From Adiantum capillus-veneris (taxonomy: Eukaryota > Streptophyta > Polypodiopsida > Polypodiales > Pteridaceae): 64,000 nucleotides of DNA. The position numbers were made by a program, and so were the translations under genes. This document shows, one piece after another, positions 21,402-31,472 of the stretch (position 1 is the first letter of the stretch; each line of letters starts with the position of its first letter). The stretch spans positions 4,157,001 through 4,221,000 of the forward strand of contig CM043963.1 in NCBI GenBank assembly GCA_014529385.2, read 5' to 3'. Below the pieces are notes generated by a model. That model had not been told where the DNA came from and made no database searches. It worked only from the letters and a program-made list of their open reading frames with translations.

Positions 21402-24400
21402 CTAGTTCTTGGACACTATATGCCCTAGAATGACTCCATGCTCAACCCAAATAGGACACTGTGCGATCAAATGATCTATGCCACAACGATTACAAGTGAG
21501 TATTGGCATTGCCAATGCACTCCCTTGACTTGTTTGCATTAGTGCAGCATTCTTTTGCATTCTAATGGGGCACTCAGCTACTTGATGTGGTCCACCACAT
21601 TCGTAGCACTGAAGAGGTGGTCTCCTGGCAAAACTATTAATGTTTTGGCCTCTTGCTGCTAGCGCAGTAGCTTGATATACCGGTTTGATTTGTCCCCAAT
21701 GGTCTTCCATATAGTACATGGGACACTCCTCAAGCATGTCCACTCCATAGGTGATACTAGAGTCTATGTCCTCTTCGCAATCTACATAAGTACTAGATGA
21801 CTCGCAACCTATTTGGTTCATAGGTGTAACTCTTGGATGAGGGGGTTGCGGTCCTAGCACTGGAGGTGGCAACGGTGTCGTTTGGAACACATTTTGGGTT
21901 CTAGGGACCATGTGCTGTAATGGCAACTGTTGCTCCATGGGTGGGGTAGGCATCAATGCAGGAACTCGAGGTGAGTCTGCCCAAGCTATAGGCGGTCTAT
22001 TTTCCATGATGCGTTTAAGCATTAGGCAATCCTTCGCTTGATGGCCATACCTACCACACGCGTTACAAGTCCCGTTAAACTTTACTATGAAAGTAGGGCA
22101 TTCACTCGTAGTATGTGGGCCCAAGCAAATTGAGCACCATTGGTTCTCCCTTCTTGGATACATATGAGGGTTTTGTGGAGCACGATTACCCCTAAGGCTT
22201 TCTTGGATGGCCTTGGTGAGATCTGCCAAAGTCATCTCAGATATCGTTTGCTCTTTCACGATTGGCTTTATCTTCATTGGCTCATGCCCTGATGCTTGCG
22301 AGCTACTAAACTTCGGCTCGGCAGACACTCTTTCTCCTGCAATCATTAAATTATCCTCCAATTGGATTGCATTCATGGTGACTGCTTCCCAAGTAGTGAT
22401 ACCTCTAATGACTAGGCCATTATAGATACTTGCATGTCGTAGTCCCCTAATGAATCTATCGAGCAATTGGTTGTTGTTGAATCGCTCGTTTGGATTGCAT
22501 CGAGAATTCAAATTCTTTAGGCGACTAATGAAGTCTCTCACGGATTCACCTTCTTCTCGTTGGGCTTTCTGGAGCTGAGAGGCTACACCCCAAAGTACTC
22601 CCTCTCGTATGTATTCTTTTAAGAATAGTCTCCTAAGAGTAGAGTAGATCGTTTTCTCTTCTACTCTTAAGGTTCTATACCAATCTCCAGCCTTTCCGCT
22701 TAGGGTCAAACTCAAAGCCTTACACTTATGTAGCTCATTGTGCTCTTCCAAGGAATCGCACACATGTTCAAAGACTTCCATATTCTTTCTAGCATCTCCG
22801 TCTCCACTGAATTTCTGTGTGAGCTTAGCTACTTGAACTGCCTTGCTCCTAGGCTCTCTATCAGGTGCACTACGCATGTTTTCCGCAATAGAGCGACCGA
22901 TAGTTTGAGCAAATGCTGCCAAATCTCCTATTTGAGCAGGTATAATGGGTGTATGTGCTCCTGGAACCACATGTGAGATGGGAGTTGGCATTGGCCTTGG
23001 CATACGCGCGGCTCTTGGGTCCCAAATTTCGTATGGTGGTGTACCAGACGGTGGTCCAAAGTTTACAGGCGTGGCCCTAGGCATAGGGGGTGCCTGATAT
23101 GGCATGTTATTATTAAATGTCATGGCTCCACTTGTATAAGAGCTTGAATAATTCCATTGTGGATTGTAAGCTCTTGGAATAATCGGAGGTGTAGGAGCTA
23201 CATGAGGCTGAGGTACGACAGGTGCACATGATTGATACATACATGTAGGTATAGTTGGGGGCACTGTGCTACTAGGCATCGGCGCAGTGTTAACAAATGA
23301 ACTCCATGGTGTATTTCTTGTCATGCTGACCACTTGGATATGCATGGTAGCCGTAGTGTCATTAAGAGAAAGATGTGCTAGATCTGGGAAGGTAAAGCTG
23401 CCACTTGTGGGCTCAGATTGTACTGAGGCCCCTGGCGAAACAACATATGGAGGATCAATGGGGCTCACTGAGGGAGTCTCCATTTGTGAGAGGGTTGGTT
23501 GGTTGGCCTTTCCCGTATCCAAGAATCTCATTAGGCTTGTTGAAGGCATGTTGATCCCTGTGTTCTGTCTTTCTAACTCGACAATCCTATGGAGGACATC
23601 ATAGACTTTCTGTTGTTGCTCATCTATGCTAGTAGCACCCGATGTGGATTGTAGAACATCTAACCAACCCACATGATAGGTGTGTCCTGTGTACCGATCA
23701 GTTAAAGCTTCTGCTTGTAGGTCATACTCCCAATTTTCGTTTAGGAATATCCCATCTAGGCCTGGCGTGCTGGAGGTTTCCCTCGAAGTGGAAGCATTAT
23801 TGCTCCCCATCGCTTGCCCCTCCGTGACTGCTACCTTGGGAGCACTCGGTTGCTCGGCTGGCATGATTGTTGTCATAGGAGCCTTTGCTTTCAGGGCTCG
23901 ACATTGTTCTAGCCTTCGTAGGTTCTCAATTTCCCTCTCCCTTGTTGCTTGCATATAGCGTTCGATCTCTTGTACTTCGGCAAGACTCCTACCATCGGGT
24001 AGTAAAACCTCAGAGGGAGATAGTCCTAAAGGATCAGGAGGTGCAGTGGATGGAACATTCACATGCACACTCTCAAGAAGCATAGGGTCTATTTTAGGCA
24101 TGAATGACGAATTTACTTCCCCACTCCCTTCGTTTATTTCATTAACCGCATGTTCGGAGCGAGTAGCTCTACTAAGGGTCTCTTTTAAGCGGCTAAACAC
24201 GCTGGACCCAGGCCGTGGGCCCATGGCATGCATGTCTTGACTTGAACTATCAGGGTTTGGTGTAGGATACCCCTCCATGACTTCGTAGTCAGAGGAAGAA
24301 TCACTAGACGCGATATGAGGATCTTGGGTCGCGCTACCTTGAGTCCCGACCGAAGGTCCAGAACCTAGGGTGGAGGAATAATGGGTGCCCGCGTAAATGG

Positions 24401-24503
24401 AGGCACTACCAATATGCTCGTGCTCTAACACTCGGCTAGAGCGTAGGTTCATATGATTTGGATCCCTTAGAAGTGTCAGTGAGTGCCCGTGAAGGCTGCT
24501 CAC
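21402..24503 (-). CDS. gag: Gag polyprotein of element B with four zinc knuckles
   Basis: Open for 1,033 codons. Residues ~1-540 are low-complexity and proline/serine-rich. ~545-730 is the retrotransposon capsid domain ('LTQKFSGDGDARKNMEVFEH', 'LSGKAGDWYRTL', 'EEGESVRDFISRLKNLNSRC'). Four knuckles follow: C790-C793-H797-C802, C813-C816-H821-C826, C966-C969-H973-C978 and C1004-C1007-H1011-C1016. The second is canonical CX2CX4HX4C; the other three are CX2CX3HX4C followed by Pro. After residue ~1018 the frame passes straight into RT thumb ('EHGVILGHIVSKN'), so protease and RT fingers/palm are deleted in frame. The stop TAG (21404-21402) interrupts a frame that otherwise continues. Gag assembles particles and packages RNA; element D has a decayed homologue. 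Confidence 0.9.
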   Translation of the reverse strand: MSSLHGHSLTLLRDPNHMNLRSSRVLEHEHIGSASIYAGTHYSSTLGSGPSVGTQGSATQDPHIASSDSSSDYEVMEGYPTPNPDSSSQDMHAMGPRPGSSVFSRLKETLSRATRSEHAVNEINEGSGEVNSSFMPKIDPMLLESVHVNVPSTAPPDPLGLSPSEVLLPDGRSLAEVQEIERYMQATREREIENLRRLEQCRALKAKAPMTTIMPAEQPSAPKVAVTEGQAMGSNNASTSRETSSTPGLDGIFLNENWEYDLQAEALTDRYTGHTYHVGWLDVLQSTSGATSIDEQQQKVYDVLHRIVELERQNTGINMPSTSLMRFLDTGKANQPTLSQMETPSVSPIDPPYVVSPGASVQSEPTSGSFTFPDLAHLSLNDTTATMHIQVVSMTRNTPWSSFVNTAPMPSSTVPPTIPTCMYQSCAPVVPQPHVAPTPPIIPRAYNPQWNYSSSYTSGAMTFNNNMPYQAPPMPRATPVNFGPPSGTPPYEIWDPRAARMPRPMPTPISHVVPGAHTPIIPAQIGDLAAFAQTIGRSIAENMRSAPDREPRSKAVQVAKLTQKFSGDGDARKNMEVFEHVCDSLEEHNELHKCKALSLTLSGKAGDWYRTLRVEEKTIYSTLRRLFLKEYIREGVLWGVASQLQKAQREEGESVRDFISRLKNLNSRCNPNERFNNNQLLDRFIRGLRHASIYNGLVIRGITTWEAVTMNAIQLEDNLMIAGERVSAEPKFSSSQASGHEPMKIKPIVKEQTISEMTLADLTKAIQESLRGNRAPQNPHMYPRRENQWCSICLGPHTTSECPTFIVKFNGTCNACGRYGHQAKDCLMLKRIMENRPPIAWADSPRVPALMPTPPMEQQLPLQHMVPRTQNVFQTTPLPPPVLGPQPPHPRVTPMNQIGCESSSTYVDCEEDIDSSITYGVDMLEECPMYYMEDHWGQIKPVYQATALAARGQNINSFARRPPLQCYECGGPHQVAECPIRMQKNAALMQTSQGSALAMPILTCNRCGIDHLIAQCPIWVEHGVILGHIVSKN

Positions 24504-25513
24504 CTAGTATTTTTGGGTGTTTTGCAACCCAACTCTTTTCTTAAATTTTTTTTTAATTTATTTTTTGGTCCTTTTTTTCTGACCCAGCTATAGAATAGAA
24601 CGTATGATAGCTCAAAACGAGCGTCTCGGTCAGAGGGACGTGTCGTGCTTTACAGCCCTCCGTTTGGTCACTTTATGCCCTCGGAATCCCTAAAACTGTC
24701 AGTTTCTAGTAGGGAACTAGGCCCAAATTAGAAAGTCTAAGGGTGCAAGTGGGAAGAGAAGGGAGGAGAGTGGAGGAATTGCCCCACATGCTCTCATTCC
24801 CTCTTGAGGGGGTAGGGTATATATATAAGAGTGAGTCTAGTATATATCATAAAACTGAGGCCTGAGGCCTGGGCCTGGGCTTGGGCTTGGGCTTGGGGAA
24901 ATGATCCCGATCTCGATCAGAATTTTAGTGTAGCCCCCCAGTCACTCACACTTAAATATTTTCAGTTCTTTTTTTTTTTTTTTTTTAAGGCGACGACCGC
25001 GCGCGGTTTAGGTGACCCTTTCTTGGACACACACACTGTCAACACCTACCTAACCTCTCGGTCAACAGCTCACAGCTCACAGACAGCTCACTACCTTATC
25101 TACTTACTAAGAGTGTTGCTAACCACTAACTAATCTACTAACTAATCTGTTAACTGCTTACTGACAGTGAGCTAACTGTCCACCTACTTCCTCTCTCACT
25201 ACCTTATTGTGCAAAGACTATGTGCAGACAAACCTTGACAGGAAACTGTGTACAGATTGTGTGCAAACAGAAATTGATAACTGCCTTCCTACTTATTCAT
25301 TCACTGCAAACAAGCTAACGACTACTAATTGTCCAAAGACTGTGTGCAAACAGAAAACACAACATTATGCAGAAATCACAGAACTTGCAAACAATATAGA
25401 AATTAACAACTTACAGAAAAACAACTCATTCCTCTTCCTCTTCCTCTTCTTTCCTACTACAAACAACTCATAGGAGAAGCACAAAGTGCCTCTTGGGCTT
25501 AGTGCAGGGTGAT
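24504..25513 (-). other. 5' untranslated leader of element B
   Basis: About 1 kb between PBS and gag with no recognisable protein. It contains a run of GGGCTT-like hexamers (24863-24899) also found in D's leader (38530-38580), and an 18-base T run (24969-24986). Confidence 0.6.
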
Positions 25514-25531
25514 TCCCCGGCAGCGGCGCCA
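25514..25531 (-). other. Primer-binding site of element B (tRNA-Asp type)
   Basis: The minus strand reads TGGCGCCGCTGCCGGGGA, matching the Athila/Tat tRNA-Asp PBS at 17 of 18 positions, six bases inside the 5' LTR. Confidence 0.9.
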
Positions 25532-25537
25532 AAAAAA

Positions 25538-25773
25538 TGTGCACTCCTTGCCGCACTGTCGAAGCAAGGGCCTTTCCTAACACTGTGTGCGAGCCATAGA
25601 CGGCTCCAAGCACACAACTAGCTTAACTAGTAAGCTCAAAAGAGGGCAATGGTGTGTCACTCACCGCTCTATGCTCCTGTCGTGGAGGATTCCTCGCCGC
25701 GAAGAAGAAGGAGACGCCGCTACGTCGCGCTCAACCGCTTCACCACCGTCGTGCCGCCGCAATGCTCGATCGT

Positions 25774-25830
<57 letters not shown>

Positions 25831-26146
25831 TACACACACACACAAGGAGGTGAAGAAGAAGAAGATGGAGATGGAGATGGAGCAAGAGCACTCTTCTATT
25901 GCACAAATGAGAGAATGAGTGAATTTTAGGTTTAGTTGGCTTTTATATGAGCTCACCCCATTCACACTTGGGCGCCCATGCTTAGCCAACTAATCCCTTG
26001 AATGTCCCAGTTAGAGTGCGCCTCTCATCGGCGATCACTCTTACCCTTTTCCTAATGGTCCGACAAGCCCGGTACCTGACTCTACCAAATACATAATACA
26101 CGTCCGTCGTAGGTGATGGGGTGTCCGTGAGCCGTGAGTTTTAACA
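25538..26146 (-). repeat. 5' LTR of element B
   Basis: Plus-strand termini TGTGCACTCC...GTTTTAACA. It is about 30 bp shorter than its partner at 15396, almost all in the CT/CA microsatellite (25776-25843). A minus-strand TATA box (plus: gcttttatatga, 25939-25950) precedes the microsatellite, so the repeat lies in the transcribed leader. Confidence 0.92.
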
Positions 26147-26151
26147 TGCAG

Positions 26152-27825
26152 GCATCTCTAGCTCATAGCATGCTCTAAAATTGTAGAATTTCATGAGCTA
26201 GTTGTTAGCCAACTTTTTGAAAAGCTTTAAATTGTAAAATTTGGGTATTGAGAGCCACTTCATTTCATTCGAAAGTTGCATTATTAGCTCTTGGCTTGTT
26301 TTTCCATATTTCATTGAGCTAGAAATTAATCAAACTTTGAATGATGCATGAGAGATGGTAAAAATTGCAAAATTTTCTTGTGTAGAAGCTTATTTTTACC
26401 TCTCTCATTGTTGATATGTATACATAAATTTGCTACTTTAGAGCATCATGTGCATAACCAAAGGCACTTTTTTCCCTTGGGTTTTTTCCCTTTGGCAAAT
26501 TCGGGTGTGCAAGACCCTAGCTTTAGGTTTTCATTAATGTTTTTTGCGTACTTTTGTTTTCAATAAAGGCTTTGGAGCTTGTGTTCACACTTGTCTTCAA
26601 ATCAGCTTCTTTTGCAAATAAAATGCTCAAGAGGCTTCTCTACACAAAGGGGATGCTTGCTCAAGGATGCTCAAAAGAGCATAAATAGGTGTAATTCTTC
26701 CATGAATTTTCTCTTTTGTTCATCTCTTCATTCTCTTGCTTGGCTTAAGTAATTTTTGCTTCTAAGCTATGGTTCTTTCATGTTCAAAAGCTAGGCATCT
26801 TAAAGTTTCAACACTTTGCTTTGTGAAAATTAACTCATCAAAAAATTAGGTTTTATGTGTGCTAATCATAGGTAACTGGCCTTGACCTTAGGTTAATATA
26901 GGTTCATTTCTCATTAGTCCTAGACTCTTAGTGATAGTTTTAATACTCCATTCATTTTTAACATGACCTAGGGCTATGATTAGATTTTTTAGTCCTTTAG
27001 TCCAATTGCCATTAGCATCTCATATTGGAAGAAATTAAAAAGTGCAAAAAAATGAATCAATGAAGCAAAAAAGTGTCAAGAAAAAGTAGCAAAAATGCTA
27101 CTAGGCACATGAAAATCAAATCTATATGTTATGTTGTGTCTTTGTGAGGCCTAGTGCCTTATTGGCACTTCGCAAGCGAGGGGAATCACCCTGGCTCGCT
27201 TGCTCAAGGCCCTAAACCGATGCCTTGGGCTGATAGGGATTAGTCGTCGCCTTGGTAGGCTATTAGGCTTTTGGAACACCTTCTTGAGGATTCAAGAAGC
27301 GGAGAGTCACACCTAGACTTGCCTTGGGGTGGTAGCCTTGTGATTGTGCTTTAATTTTTTCAATGAATGACAAAAACAAACCTTCCATGAGCTTCAAAAA
27401 AGCTTGACAACGTACTAATAGATTAGGAGCTTTTTTATAGCCCATAGACATGATAGACTTGGATGATTTATTAAAATTGTTCACATAGTTTTTAGGCTAG
27501 TAGGTTTATGAACTTGCATTAGCCTAGGGTCATAATTGATTGCTTGTGTTTCATGCATAAAATTGAAATTTCAAGTGGTTTAATCTTCACAATAGTTTAG
27601 GCGTTTTTTTGCTTTATGTTGTCTAGTTTTTTACTACGATTGATCCATCTTCTAGAAGCAAAAAATCACTTTGCAAGATTGTTCATTTGTGCTTCATGTT
27701 TTATTCATTCTTGGTGACCTTTGATGCTCATTACTTGTTCTTATGTTTTGCAGCTCAACATTTCTTCCATGGACTTGCTTTCTACCATGTCACCGTGTCT
27801 TGCTTCACCGGCACACATCAAATTA
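26152..27825 (+). other. Non-coding interior of element X (right part)
   Basis: Resumes X after the TGCAG duplication. No retroviral domain is seen; the longest frame is a 73-codon minus-strand one (27263-27484) without recognisable features. Confidence 0.6.
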
Positions 27826-27837
27826 GGAAGGGGGGAA
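27826..27837 (+). other. Polypurine tract of element X
   Basis: AGGAAGGGGGGA-type purine run directly before the LTR start TGATAGCAACGG. It is nearly the same as the tracts of A and B (AGGAAGGGGGGCA). Confidence 0.8.
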
Positions 27838-28674
27838 TGATAGCAACGGCTAACACAGGCTACACTAATTATGCACGTGCGGATGTGCTATAGTGCACAA
27901 TATTTCCTTTTCATTGTATAGGGCCTTGGGCTCATGTAGGAGTTCCAAAGTTGTATGAGTTTAGGCTAGAGATCTCAACTTTATCCCTTAGTTGAAGGGT
28001 TTGAGGCCCAAAGATATAAAAGACCCTATGCTTAATGAGAAGTCATTCTTGGGTGAGTTATCCTCTTTGAAGAGTGGATGGTCATGAGGTTCATGGGCTT
28101 TCCATGCCCATGTAGCTCTTGATTTCTAATAATCAATTACACTTTCTTTCTTATTAGTCTTCTTTGTTTGATTATGTGGAGTGAGATTGTATTACTGTGA
28201 TGGTAGATCTCTAATCCCTTTTTTGAGTTAATCTATTCTATCCACACCATTGGCCATGGTGTGTGAGGGTTGTGTCTTCCTTCTCTTCATCTCTCTCTAC
28301 AAGGTGTGCGGTTAGTGTGTGTGCATATGTAGTCGCATTGAGAGGTTGTACCGGAATGGACACACTAATGCGGAGTAGGTATGTTAATTGCATGCTTGTG
28401 TAGTTGTGTGATTAGAGTTGTAAAATAAGAGTGATTGATGTGCGACGTTAATTTCAACCACATGATTGTGTGCAAGTGATTAGTGAGTAGGAATGTGTTG
28501 TTGATTAGAGGAAGCCCTTTCCATGTCTTCTCTCTATGATGAGAAGAAGGATCCCTTGAATCCTCTATGTCTATACATCTTAGGCTCGTGCTTCCATGCC
28601 CTAGCCGGGTTACCGATCCACGATATGACAATTTTGTGGGTTGCGATTAGGTCGTGCTACAACGCATCCCTACA
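27838..28674 (+). repeat. 3' LTR of element X
   Basis: Begins TGATAGCAACGGCTAACACA and ends CATCCCTACA. Full-length partner of 10129-10969. It is followed by TGCAG and then by the continuation of element A. Confidence 0.88.
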
Positions 28675-29700
28675 TGCAGGATTGGGCTCACATGAGTCAG
28701 GTGACAAGTAAGAACACAATTAACATTTTGGCACCTAGATTTGATCATTTCCTTGATAGTAGCCTTGGGCTTCCAATAGTCGTTTAGGAATCCACCACCA
28801 CGCTTCCTTACATTTCTTGGAGTGAGTGGGACGTTTCTTACAAGGCTTCTGTTTTTTAGCACTAGCTATGGTCGCTAAAGAAGCTTTAGGGACCCACTTA
28901 TATGTTTTCTTTGTTATATTAGGATGAGTCTTGTCAGAAGTTATATGCATTATTTCTAGCATATTTAAGGGTATGAGTGATGGCATTTCATCCCCCTATG
29001 GTGTTACCCAGCTCGTCCCCCTCTTTCCCCAAGTGTCTATGGTTGCTGCTAGGTGGACCCAATCCACATCGTCCGACTCAGTCATCCCAGGTAGTACATC
29101 CATATAAGGAGAATCTTCCCCAACATCAGTGTCCACTTTACATGTGTAACAATATTGCAATGGGGCCGAGTGAACTGTGGTGTCAGATCTATGATCAATT
29201 ATAAACATGTTTCCTAGAGGATGTTCTCAACCAGTTACAAGATGCACTCGAATGACAGAATCTTGGAATTGCAAGTAGACATGGTTTTTAGGCCAGTCAT
29301 GCACCATTTTTTGTTCCCTCATGAAAGGACGTCCTAAGATCATCTCTGATGCCATAGTGTGCTTGGAGGAATCCATAACAATGAAGGTAATTCTTATTTT
29401 ATGTCCAAAGACCTTGATCTTTTCTAGCATCCCAATAGGTTTAACAATAAACCCATTGGTCATCTTTACTACTATGGTTGTGGTCGCATGGTGAGGTCTT
29501 CCCATAGTTTCCCAGCAATTTTTAGTCACAATGCTAACCCAAGCGCCACCATCAAGGATTCCCTTCACAGTTAATCCCTTGGTAGTAATTGGTATGGTTG
29601 CATTGGATTCATCTCCCTCAAAGTATTGTCCCAACTTGTTAACGGGTATTTCTTTAACAAGGTTCTCATCTAGGTGGGCGGTGCGGCTAAACCGATATCA
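28675..29700 (-). pseudogene. Element A continued: retropepsin-like domain and W-x-P-K region
   Basis: Minus strand from ~29700: 'HLDENLVKEIPVNKL', then a protease-like domain (29634-29227) with 'KGILDGGAWVSIVT' (D-G-G in place of D-T-G) and 'MILGRPFMREQKM', then a stop, then a linker and two motifs 'YKWVPK' (W at ~28896) and 'WWWIPK' (W at ~28794) followed by 'RLLEAQGYYQGNDQI', the exact counterpart of B's 'QLLEAQG' region. The next W codon is TAG here (TGG in B). It ends at 28675 where X inserted; the other half of the frame is at 10128-9713. Upstream of ~29700 similarity stops abruptly at copia sequence. Protease function is unlikely (damaged frame). Confidence 0.8.
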
Positions 29701-29723
29701 GCGACAGTGTCCTTCAAACAGTT

Positions 29724-30392
29724 GTGTGTGATTGCAGTGGTGCTAATTTTTTGGTTTTGCAGTCATTCTCAACATATATGCCTTTGCCAGATGATGCTGA
29801 CTTGGTGATGCATAGTCAGGTGGTTCCTGACGACTATGCATATGGCACTGAGGATGCTGACAAGGATAGGTTGGCACACATAGTGCATGTTTCATCGGCT
29901 TTTGGGTCTCTCACATCTGACTTTTTGGTCTCGAGACCTGATCTTGCTTATGCGGTTGGTGCATTTGGTGGGAGTTGTCAGTTGCGCGATGACTGACACT
30001 GGCATTGTGCATTGTGGAGCCATGCAGGTCGTCACTCAATACCTACATCAAGAGTGTCATCGTAGCTCTAGCCCTAGTTGTATGCATGTTGTACCTACAC
30101 TAGAGCAGTTCTAGAGTGAGCCAGTGGGCATAGGTTGAGAGTCGTCCTCTCTCACCTCTTGTATATACTAGTTGTAGGCTAGTCTTCTTGCCACTTATCG
30201 AAACACAACCTTTAGTGGAAGAATGTTAGGTAAAGGCGGTGTGCCTCACCGTGCTTTGCCCATGTCCATCAGCCAGTGTTCGACCGCCCACATTTATCTC
30301 CTTATTCTTTATACATACAAAGAATGAGGAGCTCTCACTCATTCTCACACTGTGCTCATACAGTGAGATTTGGGAGCACCACCCACATCCTG

Positions 30393-30469
<77 letters not shown>

Positions 30470-30508
30470 TCTCACTCTCCGCACATGCACCGCATTCGCG
30501 CACTCACA
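29724..30508 (+). mobile_element. Ty1/copia 3' end: RNase H tail plus 3' LTR
   Basis: The plus-strand frame 29724-29996 contains 'SRPDLAYAVGAFG', matching the copia RNase H 'TRPDLAYAVG' block; the next stretch 'IVHCGAMQVVTQYLHQ' (other frame) fits 'EHW.AVKR.LRYL'. It is followed by ~200 bp of 3' untranslated sequence, a purine tract and an LTR (30224-30508). The 5' part of the element is missing. Confidence 0.7.
30224..30508 (+). repeat. Copia 3' LTR with long CT array
   Basis: Starts TGTTAGGTAAAGGCGG after the purine-rich 'agtggaagaa' and ends CGCATTCGCGCACTCACA. The same LTR end, in reverse, precedes a PBS at 48053-48067. It contains a CT array at 30400-30467. Confidence 0.75.
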
Positions 30509-30880
30509 CTCACTATCACTACAATAAGATAGCAAGGCTTGGCATTTCGGGAACCCCACATCAACCACCTCCTCGATGTTAGGAAATAAGACGTAGCTAA
30601 ATAGATAATTGAGTAGATTTCTTAATGGAGAGAGACAGATTTATATACACGAGATTATAGAGTAGAGAGAGAGAGAGAGAGAGTACACACGATATACATG
30701 GTTCACCCAATGTGGGCTACGTCCATGCAAAAGCAGCCACTCAATGGCTTTAGTACTTCAAAACAAGAAGTAGTTTACAAAGGGATTATACCCTTAATGG
30801 AGCTTCCGCCTTGCTTCACTCTCACCACCTCACACTCACCTTGTTGCATCAACTTCACACTATAAAATGTGTGTAGAAAT

Positions 30881-30898
30881 GGCCTCCTTTTATAGGCC
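30881..30898 (-). promoter_or_regulatory. TATA box of the solo LTR
   Basis: GGCCTATAAAAGGAGGCC on the minus strand, a strong TATA context bracketed by GGCCT/AGGCC. Confidence 0.6.
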
Positions 30899-31027
30899 AA
30901 AAGGGCTGCCCTCTCTTATGAGAGACAGCCATGTGTAGCCGCCCTTGTGCGAATAAGTCCAAATCGGACCCTCCAATCCGCCCATGTGTGGCCGCCCTTG
31001 AGAAGACAAGTCCGCTTTTGAATTCGG

Positions 31028-31111
31028 CCACCGGCCACCGGCCATTGACTTCTGACCACCGGCCACCGGCCATTGACTTCCGACCACCGGCCATCAGCCA
31101 TTGACTACCGG
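31028..31111. repeat. 28-bp tandem repeat x 3 carrying W-box cores
   Basis: Units 31028-31055, 31056-31083 and 31084-31111 share 'ccaccggcca.c.gccattgact'. Each contains TTGACT, which fits the W-box core TTGAC[C/T] bound by WRKY factors. They lie ~130-230 bp upstream of the solo-LTR TATA box. Confidence 0.75.
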
Positions 31112-31472
31112 CAACCGGCCAACCGACCGGTTGTTTTCCGACCACTTTCCGGCCGCCGTCCGGCCATAATATTCCGGCGAAAAAGAATATTCCGGTGAAA
31201 AAAAGTCCCGGGGGCCTTTAAAGTTGCCCCTGATTCTTGTTCGTGAAAATTTTGGTTTCCGGTGAGTGATTTTCCTTCACACACGATGGCTTCTCCTCAT
31301 AATGGGGGCCTTACAAATGTGCGCTTTTACCACAGAAAATTACAAGGGTAAATCGGGCTCCATACTTAACACTCATCAATAATATATTGGTCTCTTTGGT
31401 CTTTATTTATGTCATGGTTTCATCCTCAGGGAGCTTGACATCCCTAGTAACGTGCCTCCATGTTGTCCTAAC

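Larger units (their letters stand above)
15396..26146 (-). mobile_element. Element B: complete-ended OTA-clade Ty3/gypsy retrotransposon inside X
   Basis: Minus-strand order: 5' LTR (26146-25538), tRNA-Asp PBS (25531-25514), leader, gag (24503-21402), RT thumb, RNase H, integrase, retropepsin-like domain and W-x-P-K tail (to 18075), accessory frame (17864-17289), 3' untranslated region, polypurine tract (16049-16035), 3' LTR (16034-15396). It is flanked by a perfect 5-bp duplication TGCAG (15391-15395 and 26147-26151). By eye, the two LTRs differ at roughly a dozen positions outside the microsatellite, so the insertion is fairly young. It has lost the RT palm and carries stops, so it could not move alone. 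Confidence 0.93.
10129..28674 (+). mobile_element. Element X: LTR retrotransposon without coding capacity, split by element B
   Basis: Two near-identical ~840-bp LTRs (10129-10969 and 27838-28674) flank a PBS (10972-10989) and a polypurine tract (27826-27837), both on the plus strand. Excluding the nested element B, X is about 7.8 kb. I find no gag or pol domain in its interior, so it resembles a large retrotransposon derivative. Target-site strings TACAC (left) and TGCAG (right) differ at two of five bases. The uninterrupted homologous site in B reads TACAG, so both look like mutated copies of one duplication. Confidence 0.85.
30577..31371 (-). repeat. Probable solo LTR (minus)
   Basis: Plus-strand termini TGTTAGGAAA...ACTTAACA, imperfectly flanked by CTCGA and CTCAT. 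It contains a minus-strand TATA box (30881-30898) with the transcribed side toward 30577, and 3 x 28-bp repeats upstream of it (31028-31111). There is no internal retrotransposon sequence next to it, hence solo. A GA run lies at 30665-30687. Confidence 0.6.

Noticed and set aside
22207-24240. Several plus-strand frames of 60-112 codons opposite gag of element B
   Set aside because: Shadows of the 1,033-codon gag frame; no recognisable features.
30855-31145. Gly-Trp-rich repeat protein frames ('VAGGQ..SMAGGRW')
   Set aside because: Read-through of the 28-bp DNA repeats in the solo LTR, open in three frames at once.
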